Shown here in pieces: positions 8,757 to 22,491 of a DNA stretch of 64,000 nt. The stretch comes from Mycobacterium sp. ITM-2016-00318 (GTDB lineage Bacteria; Actinomycetota; Actinomycetes; Mycobacteriales; Mycobacteriaceae): contig NZ_CP134400.1 of assembly GCF_002968285.2 (NCBI RefSeq), positions 992,001 through 1,056,000 on the forward strand. Direction: 5' to 3'. Numbering within the stretch: the first letter of the stretch is position 1; the number at the start of each line of letters is the position of its first letter. The notes under the pieces were generated by a model. It was not told where the DNA came from. It did not search any database and saw only the letters and a program-made list of their open reading frames with translations. The position numbers and the translations under genes were made by a program.

Positions 8757-9287
8757 ATGGCCAAGGCTGACAAGGCCACCGCGGTTGCCGACATCGCCGA
8801 GCAGTTCAAGGAGGCGACGGCAACGCTCGTCACCGAATATCGCGGACTGACGGTGGCCAACCTCAAGGATCTGCGCCGCTCGCTCGGTGACTCCGCTACC
8901 TATACCGTCGCCAAGAACACGCTGGTCAAGCGTGCCGCGGCCGAGGCAGGTATCGAAGGACTCGACGAGCTGTTCGTCGGCCCCACCGCGATCGCGTTCG
9001 TCAAGGGCGAGGCGGTCGACGCGGCCAAGGCGATCAAGAAGTTCGCCAAGGACAACAAGGCGCTGGTCGTCAAGGGCGGCTACATGGACGGTCGACCGCT
9101 GACCGTCTCCGAGATCGACCAGATCGCCGATCTCGAATCCCGCGAGGTGCTGCTGGCCAAGCTGGCCGGCGCGATGAAGGCCAAGACCAGCCAGGCGGCC
9201 GCTCTCTTCCAGGCGCCCGCATCGCAGGTCGCACGGTTGGCTGCCGCTCTGCAGGAGAAGAAGGCTGCAGAAGAAGCCGCCGCTTAA
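8757..9287 (+). CDS. rplJ: 50S ribosomal protein L10
   Basis: 176 residues starting [17 protein letters not shown] at ATG 8757, preceded by GAGGAG (8745-8750). An out-of-frame ATG at 8753 and a longer upstream open frame can be ignored because the Shine-Dalgarno sequence and family length fit 8757. L10 anchors L12 dimers to the 23S rRNA, forming the stalk that recruits translation GTPases, and represses its own operon through the leader. The motif [20 protein letters not shown] is typical. rplL follows after 48 bases. Confidence 0.97.
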   Translation: MAKADKATAVADIAEQFKEATATLVTEYRGLTVANLKDLRRSLGDSATYTVAKNTLVKRAAAEAGIEGLDELFVGPTAIAFVKGEAVDAAKAIKKFAKDNKALVVKGGYMDGRPLTVSEIDQIADLESREVLLAKLAGAMKAKTSQAAALFQAPASQVARLAAALQEKKAAEEAAA

Positions 9288-9335
9288 GCACATTCACCCC
9301 AAGCAACAGAAGTACTAAAGGAAGGACCAACACCC

Positions 9336-9728
9336 ATGGCAAAACTGTCCACTGACGAACTGCTCGACGCGTTCAAGGAACTGACCCTGCTCGAGCTCTC
9401 CGCGTTCGTGAAGGCGTTCGAGGAGACCTTCGACGTCACCGCCGCCGCTCCGGTCGCCGTCGCGGCCGCCCCCGGCGCCGCTGCGGGCGCCCCCGCCGAG
9501 GCCGCCGAGGAGCAGTCGGAGTTCGACGTCATCCTCGAGGGTGCCGGCGACAAGAAGATCGGCGTCATCAAGGTCGTCCGGGAGATCGTTTCCGGCCTGG
9601 GCCTGAAGGAGGCCAAGGATCTGGTCGACAGCGCTCCCAAGCCGCTGCTCGAGAAGGTCGCCAAGGAAGCCGCCGAGGAGGCCAAGGCCAAGCTCGAGGC
9701 CGCTGGCGCGGCGGTCACCGTCAAGTAG
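9336..9728 (+). CDS. rplL: 50S ribosomal protein L7/L12
   Basis: 130 residues: an N-terminal dimerisation domain ([25 protein letters not shown]), an Ala/Pro/Gly-rich hinge near residues 35-55, and the factor-binding C-terminal domain ([23 protein letters not shown] ... [16 protein letters not shown]). It forms the mobile stalk that binds EF-Tu, EF-G and other GTPases. AGGAAGGACC precedes the ATG. A strong terminator follows. Confidence 0.98.
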   Translation: MAKLSTDELLDAFKELTLLELSAFVKAFEETFDVTAAAPVAVAAAPGAAAGAPAEAAEEQSEFDVILEGAGDKKIGVIKVVREIVSGLGLKEAKDLVDSAPKPLLEKVAKEAAEEAKAKLEAAGAAVTVK

Positions 9729-9764
9729 TTTCAGCGCTCACGTCGGCGGTGCCGACGACGCATC

Positions 9765-9808
9765 CCGTGGGGTCGATCTGGCAAACAGATCGGCCCCACG
9801 GTTATTTT
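9765..9808 (+). terminator. Rho-independent terminator after rplL
   Basis: CCGTGGGGTCGATCTG (9765-9780) pairs with CAGATCGGCCCCACGG (9786-9801) in a 16-bp stem with one G-U pair and a 5-base loop, followed by TTATTTTTG. This is a textbook intrinsic terminator closing the rplJ-rplL unit. Confidence 0.9.
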
Positions 9809-9941
9809 TGCCGTCTCTGCTGGTCGGAGCCGAGATGTGACCTCCGACAAGTGTCGCGCAGAGGGCGTCGTAAGCTACAGTGACTCAAGCCACAAGCGGG
9901 AGGCGTGTGGTGGTAGCACTTTTATGGCGGAAGGATCTCGC

Positions 9942-11024
9942 GTGGGCATTGGCATTCAGGTGGAGGGACTGACCAAGTCCTTCGGCTCAGCGCGAATTTG
10001 GGAAGATGTCACCTTCGACATCCCGGCGGGCGAGGTCAGCGTGCTGCTGGGCCCGTCAGGTACGGGTAAGTCGGTGTTCCTCAAGTCGCTGATCGGGCTG
10101 CTCCGTCCGGAGCGGGGCAAGATCATCGTCGACGGCACCAACATCATCGAGTGCTCGGCCAAGGAGCTCTACGAGATCCGGACCCTCTTCGGCGTCATGT
10201 TCCAAGACGGCGCCCTGTTCGGCTCGATGAGCCTCTACGACAACACCGCTTTCCCCTTGCGTGAACACACCAAGAAAAAGGAAAGCGACATCCGCAACAT
10301 CGTCATGGAGAAGCTCGAGGTCGTCGGCCTGGCCGGCGACGAGAACAAGTTCCCCGGCGAGATCTCCGGCGGTATGCGCAAGCGCGCCGGACTAGCCCGC
10401 TCACTGGTGCTCGACCCGCAGATCATCCTCTGCGACGAGCCCGACTCGGGTCTCGACCCGGTGCGTACCGCCTACCTCAGCCAGCTGCTCATCGACATCA
10501 ACGCGCAGATCGACGCGACGATCCTGATCGTCACGCACAACATCAACATCGCCCGCACGGTGCCGGACAACATCGGCATGCTGTTCCGCAAGCATCTCGT
10601 GATGTTCGGTCCGCGCGAGGTGCTGCTGACCAGTGACGAGCCCGTCGTGCGCCAGTTCCTCAACGGCCGCCGCATCGGCCCCATCGGCATGTCCGAGGAG
10701 AAGGACGAGTCGCAGATGGCCGAGGAGCAGGCCATGGTCGACGCCGGTCACCACGACGGTGGTGTCGAAGAGATCGAGGGCGTGCCGCCGCAGATCCAGG
10801 CGACGCCGGGCATGCCGGAGCGGGCGGCCGTCGAACGCCGGCGAGCCCGGGTCCGCGAGATCATGCACACGCTGCCGCCGAACGCCCAGGAAGCGATCCG
10901 CGACGACCTCGAGGGCACGAACAAGTACTCGTCGCACGAGTTCGGCGGGGATGCAGACGCGAGCTCGCGACATCGCACCGACGACGCGCCGACCAGCCGC
11001 ATCCCGGTTAGCGGCGAACGCTGA
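9942..11024 (+). CDS. mkl: Mce-associated ABC transporter ATPase
   Basis: 360 residues. Walker A GPSGTGKS (residues 37-44), the ABC signature SGGMRKRAGLARSL and Walker B IILCDEPDSGLDP are intact, with the H-loop in LIVTHNINIARTVPDN. Mkl/MceG is the cytoplasmic ATPase that energises mycobacterial Mce lipid importers (sterols and fatty acids), working with YrbE permeases encoded elsewhere. The C-terminal 100 residues beyond the ABC domain are typical of Mkl. The GTG at 9942 is chosen because GGAAGGA (9929-9935) sits six bases upstream and the length then matches the family; frames to 9837 or 9924 lack such a site. Confidence 0.93.
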   Translation: MGIGIQVEGLTKSFGSARIWEDVTFDIPAGEVSVLLGPSGTGKSVFLKSLIGLLRPERGKIIVDGTNIIECSAKELYEIRTLFGVMFQDGALFGSMSLYDNTAFPLREHTKKKESDIRNIVMEKLEVVGLAGDENKFPGEISGGMRKRAGLARSLVLDPQIILCDEPDSGLDPVRTAYLSQLLIDINAQIDATILIVTHNINIARTVPDNIGMLFRKHLVMFGPREVLLTSDEPVVRQFLNGRRIGPIGMSEEKDESQMAEEQAMVDAGHHDGGVEEIEGVPPQIQATPGMPERAAVERRRARVREIMHTLPPNAQEAIRDDLEGTNKYSSHEFGGDADASSRHRTDDAPTSRIPVSGER

Positions 11025-11045
11025 CGTAGCAGCTGCTTTTTCGAC

Positions 11046-11083
11046 CTGCCGGCGGAAGACAATCCGCCGGCAGTTCGTCTTTC
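11046..11083 (+). terminator. Intrinsic terminator after mkl
   Basis: CTGCCGGCGGA (11046-11056) and TCCGCCGGCAG (11063-11073) form a perfect 11-bp stem with a 6-base loop, followed by TTCGTCTTT. It separates mkl from the secreted hydrolase gene. Confidence 0.8.
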
Positions 11084-11171
11084 CGCGTGACATTTTCGCG
11101 GATCGACGTAAACACCCACCCGAACGTCGCCTTGGCGATTAGCGTTACCCGCGGTCCAGACGGGAGAGGGT

Positions 11172-13634
11172 ATGGGCGACCGGTTCTTGCTTTGGCTCGG
11201 CGCGGGCGCGGTGTGCGCCGGTGTGACGGTAGGGATGCTGGCCGGCGCAGGGACTGCCTTCGCGCAGACCGACTCGGACGGCGGCGACGGTGCGGCCACG
11301 ACGTCGCAGTCGGCGAAAACTGCTGACAACGAGCAAGCTTCGAGCACCATCGGTACGCCGAAGAGGCCGGATTCCAAGCCCGCCTTCGCCCGCGACGTCG
11401 CCGAGGCGATCGACTCGGTCAGCGACGCGGTCACCCAGGTCGTCAAGACTGCGGGCGACAGGACACGGTCGACCGTCACCGAGCCGAGCGTCCGGACGAC
11501 GATCAGACCCGAGTCGGGCCGACGCGCCGCGACTCTGGTCAACGACGTCGTCGCGGCGGTAACTCCCAAGCCCGACCGCAAGGTCGAGGTCGCGAAGACG
11601 CCCCGCGCCGATCCGGTCGAAACCGTCGAGCCGGTCGAGTCCGTGGAGACCGTCGACCCGGACGCGACTATCGACGCCGTGAAAACGACGCCTGCCGTCG
11701 TCCCCGACAACCCGACGCCGCGGATCGCCGAGCGCGTCATCCAGACGTTCACCCCGCCGACCCGGTCGAACCTAACGCTGCAAGCCCCCGCTTTGGCTCA
11801 GTCGATGGCCGCAGCCGCCGCCGCGCAGCCCCAGATCGACGTGCCGCCGGTGATCAGCGCGCTCGGCACCGCCGTGTTCGGCCTGATCTCTTTCGCCGAG
11901 AGCGTCTTCGAGGGACCGCCGATGGCGCTGCCGGGAAGCGGCGTCACGGTCGAGCGCTCGACACTGAGGATCGGCGACCAGGAGGTCCCAGCCGACTGGT
12001 ACTTCCCGGACACCTACGACCCCGAGAGCGGGACCCCGCCCGAGCGGATCATCTATCTGCAGCACGGCTTCCTCGCCAGGGGCGTCTTCTACGACTACAC
12101 CGCGTCCTACCTGGCCAAATCCACTAACAGCGTGGTGGTGGCGCCGACGCTGACATCGAACATCTTCGCCACCGACGGCATGTGGCTGGGCGGCGACCCG
12201 ATGCACCGGGCCATCGCGGACCTATTCAACGACGACAACACCGCACTGCTCGACAGCGCGAGAGCGGCGGGCTACACGCAGAACCAGCTACCGCAACAGG
12301 TCGTCCTGGTCGGGCATTCACTCGGTGGTGGAGCCGTCCTGAACACCGCGCGCTATATGGCGGCCAACCGGCAGAAGGGCTACTCGACGTACGACCTGGC
12401 CGGTGTGGTCATGCTCGACGGTGTCTCGTTCACCGACCCTGCTGAGCACATCGCGGATCCCGCCCTCGACGGCATCCCGATCTACAACCTGTCCTCGACG
12501 CCAAACCCGTGGAACCTGTTCGGCGCCATGGACGCCGCACTCGCCAAGGAACGGCCGACCGAATTCCACGGCGCGCAGATGCTGTTCGGTTGGCACTCCG
12601 ATGCCATGGTGGGTGGCAATCCTCTCGTCCAGCTCGGCGCCTACCTGATTACCGGCTACGGCGGACCTGCCAATGTCGAAGGCACCCAGGTGCTCGCCGC
12701 GGGCTGGATCAACGACTTGTTCGTGTGCCAAGAAGGTGGCCAGTGCCGAGCCTCAGGCTTCTACGGCGCACCCGGCACGTCGTTCGTCGTCCCGACCCAC
12801 TTCGGCCCCGCCATCGGGCTGGTTGCGCCCACGCCGGGCCTCGTCGCGACCGTCGGTCGTGAACTCACCGCGTTCTTCTTCGGGCTGATGTCGGACATCA
12901 ACTTCGCCATCGACGTCCCGGCTACGACGTCCGGCTTCGCGCTCCCGACAGCCGAGACGACAAGCGCATCCGCCGCCACGGCCGCCGGGGTGACGGGAGT
13001 CAGCGTCGGTCATTCCGACCTGACCATCCCATACGGCCCGAACGGTTACACGACCAAAGCCGACTGGTACTTCCCGACGCAGGCCGACGGGTCGGTTCAG
13101 CCCGACGGTGTGATCTGGCTGCAGCACGGCTTTCTTGGCGACAAGTCGTGGTACTCGGCACAGGCCGCCGATCTTGCCCGCCGAACCAACAGCGTGGTGG
13201 TGGTGCCCAATGTGTCGTCCTTCCCGCAGCTGGGTTGCTGGGATTGCACACTGAACGGCGCGGCGCTGCAGGAGGCGACGGCCACCATGTTCCTCGGTGA
13301 CCGGTCGGCATTGAACACCAGCGCCCGTGCGGCCGGCTTCCAGGGCGCCCTGCCCCAGAAGTACGTTTTGACCGGGCATTCCGCCGGCGGAGGCTTTGCT
13401 ACGGCGGTCGCGGGTTACACCGTCGACAACGGGGCAGCCACCGACCTGCTCGGTGTGGTGATGTTCGACGGTGTGTCATCGAATGGCACATTCGCGCCCG
13501 CGCTGGCCAACCTGGACACGCTGGACATCCCCGTCTACCAGATCGCTGCACCCCGCAAACGTGGAACGCCAATGGGCGAACCACCGGCGATCTGGTGGCG
13601 CTGCGTCCGGGCCAGTTCACCGGTGTCGTGCTGA
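11172..13634 (+). CDS. Secreted tandem alpha/beta hydrolase, frame-shifted near its 3' end
   Basis: 820 residues in this frame. A signal peptide (residues 1-31, cleavage after TAFA) is followed by a charged low-complexity linker to about residue 225. Two homologous alpha/beta-hydrolase domains then follow, each with a nucleophile elbow: VLVGHSLGGGAV in the first and VLTGHSAGGGFA in the second. Both carry the repeated core (DWYFP, IYLQHGFLARG / IWLQHGFLGDK, NSVVV.P). An esterase or lipase acting at the cell envelope is likely. The frame runs off after IAAP at about 13554 into an unrelated 26-residue tail. The true C-terminus continues in another frame (see the next entry). GGGAGAGGG precedes ATG 11172. 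The substrate is unknown. Confidence 0.8.
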   Translation: MGDRFLLWLGAGAVCAGVTVGMLAGAGTAFAQTDSDGGDGAATTSQSAKTADNEQASSTIGTPKRPDSKPAFARDVAEAIDSVSDAVTQVVKTAGDRTRSTVTEPSVRTTIRPESGRRAATLVNDVVAAVTPKPDRKVEVAKTPRADPVETVEPVESVETVDPDATIDAVKTTPAVVPDNPTPRIAERVIQTFTPPTRSNLTLQAPALAQSMAAAAAAQPQIDVPPVISALGTAVFGLISFAESVFEGPPMALPGSGVTVERSTLRIGDQEVPADWYFPDTYDPESGTPPERIIYLQHGFLARGVFYDYTASYLAKSTNSVVVAPTLTSNIFATDGMWLGGDPMHRAIADLFNDDNTALLDSARAAGYTQNQLPQQVVLVGHSLGGGAVLNTARYMAANRQKGYSTYDLAGVVMLDGVSFTDPAEHIADPALDGIPIYNLSSTPNPWNLFGAMDAALAKERPTEFHGAQMLFGWHSDAMVGGNPLVQLGAYLITGYGGPANVEGTQVLAAGWINDLFVCQEGGQCRASGFYGAPGTSFVVPTHFGPAIGLVAPTPGLVATVGRELTAFFFGLMSDINFAIDVPATTSGFALPTAETTSASAATAAGVTGVSVGHSDLTIPYGPNGYTTKADWYFPTQADGSVQPDGVIWLQHGFLGDKSWYSAQAADLARRTNSVVVVPNVSSFPQLGCWDCTLNGAALQEATATMFLGDRSALNTSARAAGFQGALPQKYVLTGHSAGGGFATAVAGYTVDNGAATDLLGVVMFDGVSSNGTFAPALANLDTLDIPVYQIAAPRKRGTPMGEPPAIWWRCVRASSPVSC

Positions 13635-13987
13635 AAAACGGCTCGCATGTCGACTCGCTGATCGGTGGGCTGCCGATCATCGACTTGGTGGCCCAGCTGC
13701 TGGTAAGGCCGTCACCGCCGGGCAACACCGCGGCGGTTTACACGCTCGCCGACGGCTGGATCAACGACATGTACGCAGGCAAGGGCCCGGCTGAGCCGCA
13801 GTACGGTTTGTACGGTGCTGCGGGTGAGGTCATCACTCTCGGTCCGGCGACCGCGGTCGTCCTCGGTCCTGCGTCAGTGGTCGCCCCGACGGCTGCCCCG
13901 GCCGGCCCGTCGCTCGCGAACGACTTCGTGACCTGCCAGCGGAGGTCCGCCGGTTCGAAAGGGTGCTCCGACGCAATCGCGGCGTAA
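13556..13987 (+). pseudogene. Out-of-frame C-terminal part of the tandem hydrolase (single-base deletion upstream)
   Basis: In the +2 frame, codons from 13559 read TWNANGRTTGDLVALRPGQF and continue through NGSHVDSLIGG and LADGWINDMYAGKGPAEPQYGLYG to a stop at 13987. This matches the end of the first hydrolase domain (WHSDAMVGG ... LAAGWINDLFVC ... SGFYGAPG), including the probable catalytic histidine. Adding one C to the CCCC run at 13551-13554 would join the frames as IAAPPQTWN. The gene is therefore broken by a 1-base deletion, real or a sequencing error in a homopolymer. Confidence 0.75.
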
Positions 13988-14009
13988 CAACCACTAAAAC
14001 TCCACACGC

Positions 14010-14054
14010 AACACGGTGTTATCCCTTGACGGAAAGCCTCCGAAGCGCCACTCT
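14010..14054 (+). promoter_or_regulatory. Candidate rpoB promoter with adjacent small palindrome
   Basis: The 13988-14362 gap contains no gene. TTGACG (14026-14031), a 17-base spacer and CACTCT (14049-14054) form a plausible promoter, giving a leader of about 300 bases before rpoB. Just upstream is AACACGGTGTT (14010-14020), a perfect 5+1+5 palindrome that could bind a regulator. The -10 match is weak and other starts within the long leader are possible. Confidence 0.4.
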
Positions 14055-14362
14055 GTTGGGCAGCATGTGTAACAGGGTCGAGGACGCCAGCCAGCGCCCG
14101 AGTTGATCCTGCATGCCGCGGTTGAGGAATACGCCGTCCTGCGCTATTGTTGGACGTTGCGCTGGCTGCCTCCTGCCCATCTACCGCCTCTGACATCGTG
14201 GTCCTAGGCTGAGCCCCGTTCAGGCTCAGTACTTAGTCGCGTGCCCGCCGTTCGGGGGCCGTCTGGACCAGGAGATCGCCAGCCGAACCGACGCAGAGTT
14301 CGCGGCGTAAGGGATGGTGTCGACCTTCCCGGCAGTCGCATTAGGTGCTGGAAGGATGCATC

Positions 14363-17300
14363 TTGGCAGTCTCCCGCCAGAGCAAGTCCGCTACTACTAC
14401 TTCTAGCTCCGTACCTGGAGCACCCAACCGAATTTCATTCGCCAAGCTCCGCGAGCCTCTCGAGGTCCCCGGGCTTCTCGAGGTTCAGACGCAGTCGTTC
14501 GAATGGCTGGTCGGCTCCGACCGCTGGCGTGAGATCGCCATCGCTCGTGGCGAGGTCGACCCCAAGGGCGGCCTCGAAGAGGTCCTCACCGAGCTCTCGC
14601 CGATCGAAGACTTCGCGGGGAACCTGTCGCTGACTTTCAGCGACCCGCGCTTCGACGAGGTCAAGGCCTCGGTCGAAGAGTGCAAAGACAAGGACATGAC
14701 GTACGCGGCCCCGTTGTTCGTCACGGCCGAGTTCATGAACAGCGAGAGCGGCGAGATCAAGAGCCAGACCGTATTCATGGGTGACTTCCCGATGATGACG
14801 GAGAAGGGCACGTTCATCATCAACGGCACCGAGCGTGTCGTCGTCTCCCAGCTGGTCCGGTCGCCGGGCGTCTACTTCGACGAGGCCCGCGACAAGACCA
14901 CCGACAAGACACTGCACAGCGTCAAGGTGATCCCGGGTCGCGGCGCATGGCTGGAGTTCGACGTCGACAAGCGCGACACCGTCGGCGTCCGCATCGACCG
15001 CAAGCGCCGTCAGCCCGTCACCGTGCTGCTGAAGGCGCTGGGCTGGACGAACGAGCAGATTACCGAGCGGTTCGGCTTCAGCGAGATCATGATGTCGACG
15101 CTGGAGAAGGACAACACCGCAGGCACCGACGAGGCGCTGCTGGACATCTACCGGAAGCTGCGTCCGGGCGAGCCGCCGACCAAGGAGTCCGCGGTCACCC
15201 TGCTGGAGAATCTGTTCTTCAAGGAGAAGCGCTACGACCTGGCCCGGGTGGGCCGCTACAAGGTCAACAAGAAGCTGGGCCTCAACCCCAACCACCTGGT
15301 CCAGCCGTCCTCTTCGACCACGCTGACCAAAGAGGACGTCGTCGCGACCATCGAGTACCTGGTGCGCCTGCACGAGGGCCAGACGACGATGACCGCCCCC
15401 GGCGGCGTCGAGGTGCCCGTCGAGGTCGACGATATCGACCACTTCGGCAACCGTCGTCTGCGTACCGTCGGCGAGCTGATCCAGAATCAGATCCGGGTCG
15501 GCCTTTCGCGTATGGAGCGTGTCGTGCGCGAGCGCATGACGACCCAGGACGTCGAGGCGATCACGCCGCAGACCCTGATCAACATCCGTCCCGTCGTGGC
15601 GGCGATCAAGGAGTTCTTCGGCACCAGCCAGCTGTCGCAGTTCATGGACCAGAACAACCCGCTGTCGGGTCTGACCCACAAGCGCCGCCTTTCGGCGCTT
15701 GGCCCGGGCGGTCTGTCCCGTGAACGCGCCGGCCTCGAGGTTCGCGACGTGCACTCCAGCCACTACGGCCGCATGTGTCCGATCGAGACCCCTGAGGGTC
15801 CGAACATCGGTCTGATCGGCTCGCTGTCGGTGTACGCGCGGGTCAACCCGTTCGGCTTCATCGAGACGCCGTACCGCAAGGTCAACTCCGGTGTCGTCTC
15901 CGATGACATCGAGTACCTGACCGCCGACGAGGAGGACCGCCACGTCGTGGCGCAGGCCAACTCGCCGATCGACGACAAGGGCCGCTTCACCGAGGAGCGC
16001 GTCCTGGTTCGTCGTAAGGGCGGCGAGGTCGAGTTCGTTTCGGCGACCGAGGTCGACTACATGGACGTCTCGCCGCGCCAGATGGTGTCGGTGGCAACGG
16101 CCATGATCCCGTTCCTCGAGCACGACGACGCCAACCGTGCCCTGATGGGTGCCAACATGCAGCGCCAGGCGGTTCCGCTGGTGCGCAGCGAGGCCCCGCT
16201 GGTCGGTACCGGTATGGAGTTGCGCGCCGCGATCGACGCGGGCGACGTGGTCGTCGCCGACAAGGCGGGTGTGATCGAGGAGATCTCGGCCGACTACATC
16301 ACCGTGATGGCAGACGACGGCACCCGGCACACCTACCGGATGCGTAAGTTCGCCCGCTCCAACCACGGCACCTGCGCCAACCAGCGCCCGATCGTCGATC
16401 AGGGCGACCGGGTGGAGGCGGGTCAGGTCATCGCCGACGGACCCTGCACCGAGCAGGGCGAGATGGCGCTGGGCAAGAACCTGCTCGTGGCGATCATGCC
16501 GTGGGAGGGCCACAACTACGAGGACGCGATCATCCTCTCCAGCCGTCTGGTGGAGGAGGACGTGCTCACCTCGATTCACATCGAGGAGCACGAGATCGAT
16601 GCCCGCGACACCAAGCTGGGCGCCGAGGAGATCACCAGGGACATCCCGAACGTCTCCGATGAGGTGCTGGCCGATCTCGACGAGCGCGGCATCGTCCGCA
16701 TCGGCGCGGAGGTCCGCGACGGCGACATCCTGGTCGGCAAGGTCACCCCGAAGGGCGAGACCGAGCTGACCCCGGAGGAGCGGCTGCTCCGCGCGATCTT
16801 CGGCGAGAAGGCGCGCGAGGTTCGCGACACGTCACTGAAGGTGCCGCACGGCGAGTCGGGCAAGGTCATCGGTATCCGCGTGTTCTCGCGCGAGGACGAT
16901 GACGAGCTGCCGGCAGGTGTCAACGAGCTGGTCCGCGTCTACGTGGCCCAGAAGCGCAAGATCTCCGACGGCGACAAGCTCGCCGGACGCCACGGCAACA
17001 AGGGCGTCATCGGCAAGATCCTGGCGGTCGAGGACATGCCGTTTCTTCCGGACGGCACGCCGGTCGACATCATCCTGAACACGCACGGTGTGCCGCGACG
17101 GATGAACATCGGCCAGATCCTCGAGACACACCTCGGCTGGGCCGCCAAGGCCGGCTGGAAGATCGAGGGCTCGCCGGATTGGGCCGCCAACCTTCCGCAG
17201 GAGATGTTGGACGTGGCACCGGACTCGATCGTGTCGACGCCGGTGTTCGACGGTGCGCGCGAGGCCGAGCTTCAGGGCCTGCTGTCGTCCACGCTGCCGA

Positions 17301-17854
17301 ACCGCGACGGTGACAAGCTCATCGACGACGACGGCAAGGCGGAGTTGTTCGACGGCCGCAGTGGTGAACCGTTCCCGTACCCGGTGACGGTCGGCTACAT
17401 GTACATCCTGAAGCTACACCACCTCGTGGACGACAAGATCCACGCCCGCTCCACCGGGCCGTACTCGATGATCACCCAGCAGCCGCTGGGCGGTAAGGCG
17501 CAGTTCGGTGGCCAGCGGTTCGGTGAGATGGAGTGCTGGGCCATGCAGGCCTACGGCGCGGCGTACACGTTGCAGGAGCTCTTGACCATCAAGTCCGACG
17601 ACACCGTCGGCCGGGTCAAGGTGTACGAGGCGATCGTCAAGGGCGAGAACATTCCCGAGCCGGGCATCCCCGAGTCGTTCAAGGTGCTGCTCAAGGAGCT
17701 GCAGTCGTTGTGCCTCAACGTCGAGGTGCTGTCGAGTGACGGCGCCGCGATCGAGATGCGCGACACCGACGACGAGGACCTGGAGCGCGCTGCTGCGAAC
17801 CTGGGAATCAACCTGTCCCGCAACGAATCTGCCTCTGTCGAGGACCTCGCTTAA
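14363..17854 (+). CDS. rpoB: RNA polymerase beta subunit
   Basis: 1163 residues. All beta-subunit landmarks are present, including the rifampicin pocket ([35 protein letters not shown]) with wild-type Asp, His and Ser at the usual resistance positions, and the C-terminal [18 protein letters not shown]. It forms half of the catalytic cleft of RNA polymerase. I place the start at TTG 14363 because GGAAGGA (14350-14356) is six bases upstream and the product then begins MAVSRQSK, like the M. tuberculosis protein. A GTG at 14345 would add MLEGCI but lacks a ribosome site. rpoC follows after 43 bases. Confidence 0.97.
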   Translation: MAVSRQSKSATTTSSSVPGAPNRISFAKLREPLEVPGLLEVQTQSFEWLVGSDRWREIAIARGEVDPKGGLEEVLTELSPIEDFAGNLSLTFSDPRFDEVKASVEECKDKDMTYAAPLFVTAEFMNSESGEIKSQTVFMGDFPMMTEKGTFIINGTERVVVSQLVRSPGVYFDEARDKTTDKTLHSVKVIPGRGAWLEFDVDKRDTVGVRIDRKRRQPVTVLLKALGWTNEQITERFGFSEIMMSTLEKDNTAGTDEALLDIYRKLRPGEPPTKESAVTLLENLFFKEKRYDLARVGRYKVNKKLGLNPNHLVQPSSSTTLTKEDVVATIEYLVRLHEGQTTMTAPGGVEVPVEVDDIDHFGNRRLRTVGELIQNQIRVGLSRMERVVRERMTTQDVEAITPQTLINIRPVVAAIKEFFGTSQLSQFMDQNNPLSGLTHKRRLSALGPGGLSRERAGLEVRDVHSSHYGRMCPIETPEGPNIGLIGSLSVYARVNPFGFIETPYRKVNSGVVSDDIEYLTADEEDRHVVAQANSPIDDKGRFTEERVLVRRKGGEVEFVSATEVDYMDVSPRQMVSVATAMIPFLEHDDANRALMGANMQRQAVPLVRSEAPLVGTGMELRAAIDAGDVVVADKAGVIEEISADYITVMADDGTRHTYRMRKFARSNHGTCANQRPIVDQGDRVEAGQVIADGPCTEQGEMALGKNLLVAIMPWEGHNYEDAIILSSRLVEEDVLTSIHIEEHEIDARDTKLGAEEITRDIPNVSDEVLADLDERGIVRIGAEVRDGDILVGKVTPKGETELTPEERLLRAIFGEKAREVRDTSLKVPHGESGKVIGIRVFSREDDDELPAGVNELVRVYVAQKRKISDGDKLAGRHGNKGVIGKILAVEDMPFLPDGTPVDIILNTHGVPRRMNIGQILETHLGWAAKAGWKIEGSPDWAANLPQEMLDVAPDSIVSTPVFDGAREAELQGLLSSTLPNRDGDKLIDDDGKAELFDGRSGEPFPYPVTVGYMYILKLHHLVDDKIHARSTGPYSMITQQPLGGKAQFGGQRFGEMECWAMQAYGAAYTLQELLTIKSDDTVGRVKVYEAIVKGENIPEPGIPESFKVLLKELQSLCLNVEVLSSDGAAIEMRDTDDEDLERAAANLGINLSRNESASVEDLA

Positions 17855-17873
17855 GTTATTGATTTTTTTCTAG

Positions 17874-21851
<3,978 letters not shown>

Positions 21852-21865
21852 AGCAAGTCAAGGAA

Positions 21866-21900
21866 AGAGCCCCCGCCTGGTGCGGGGGCTCTTTTCTCTT
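21866..21900 (+). terminator. Intrinsic terminator after rpoC
   Basis: AGAGCCCCCGC (21866-21876) and GCGGGGGCTCT (21882-21892) form a perfect 11-bp stem with a 5-base loop, followed by TTTCTCTT. It closes the rpoBC operon. Confidence 0.92.
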
Positions 21901-21903
21901 CGC

Positions 21904-21958
21904 GAGTGGCCAGTTATACAGCGCCGCAGCGCGTTTTGCGGCATATAACTGGCCACTC
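21904..21958. repeat. Long palindrome between convergent rpoC and the receiver-domain gene
   Basis: GAGTGGCCAGTTATA (21904-21918) and TATAACTGGCCACTC (21944-21958) are perfect 15-bp inverted arms. The 25-base loop contains a further GCCGC ... GCGGC stem. It begins four bases after the rpoC terminator tail and ends nine bases before the convergent gene's stop codon. It may terminate the TIR-receiver transcript, or mark the edge of the inserted DNA. Confidence 0.75.
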
Positions 21959-21966
21959 ACGGCAGA

Positions 21967-22491
21967 TCAACGCCCTAGCTGTTGAAGCAGCATCTCCAAC
22001 AACTTGTCGCCGCGGTAGGTGACGCCCTGCGCTCCACGCTCAAGTAGATCTGCTGTGATCTCGGGGCTCTTGGGAGTGGTGTAGAAGAAGCAGGCGGTCT
22101 GATCGCCGCGCCTTCGCATCGCTTCGAGCAGCGTAAGTCCGGCATTCGCGTCACCGGGACGACCCATGTCGCTGATGACTGCGTCGAACTTCCGCCCCCT
22201 TAACTGCGACAGGGCTTCATCGGTCGTGGTCGTGATAACGAACTCGATGCCGTACGGAGCCATGGACTTTCGCTCAATGCGGTTGTTGTCGGGTCGATCG
22301 TCGACCCATAGCACCAAGCTGTTGTTCCGCGCCGGCGAGCTGCCCGCTTTATAGTCATCGACGAGGTCGTCGAAGGCGCGATCAATGGGCGAACTCTCCT
22401 CCTGCGGAGAAGTAGTTGAGATCTGCGGGAGTGCGGACGCGATGCTCGTCGCAAGTTTCCGCACTGCGGAGCGAATCTGCGGGTCATTCAT
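21967..22491 (-). CDS. Receiver (REC)-domain protein, second gene of a TIR-REC pair
   Basis: 174 residues. An N-terminal helical segment (1-55) precedes a response-regulator receiver domain: acidic pair in LWVDD (residues 64-65), phosphoacceptor Asp108 in AVISDMGRP, and Thr138/139 in FFYTTPKSP. The usual Lys-Pro of the fifth strand is not obvious (GVTYRGDK), so phosphorylation may be altered. There is no DNA-binding output domain. ATG 22491 is chosen because ATGAATGA holds both this start and the TIR gene's stop, meaning translation is coupled. Base composition is lower in GC than the flanking housekeeping genes. Function unknown; it probably gates or senses for the TIR protein. Confidence 0.7.
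   Translation of the reverse strand: MNDPQIRSAVRKLATSIASALPQISTTSPQEESSPIDRAFDDLVDDYKAGSSPARNNSLVLWVDDRPDNNRIERKSMAPYGIEFVITTTTDEALSQLRGRKFDAVISDMGRPGDANAGLTLLEAMRRRGDQTACFFYTTPKSPEITADLLERGAQGVTYRGDKLLEMLLQQLGR

Noticed and set aside
15620..15720. Possible rifampicin-resistance change in rpoB
   Set aside because: All residues of the resistance-determining region read as wild type.
14435..16591. Long minus-strand open frame opposite rpoB
   Set aside because: Mirror of rpoB codon structure, with no domain, start context or promoter.
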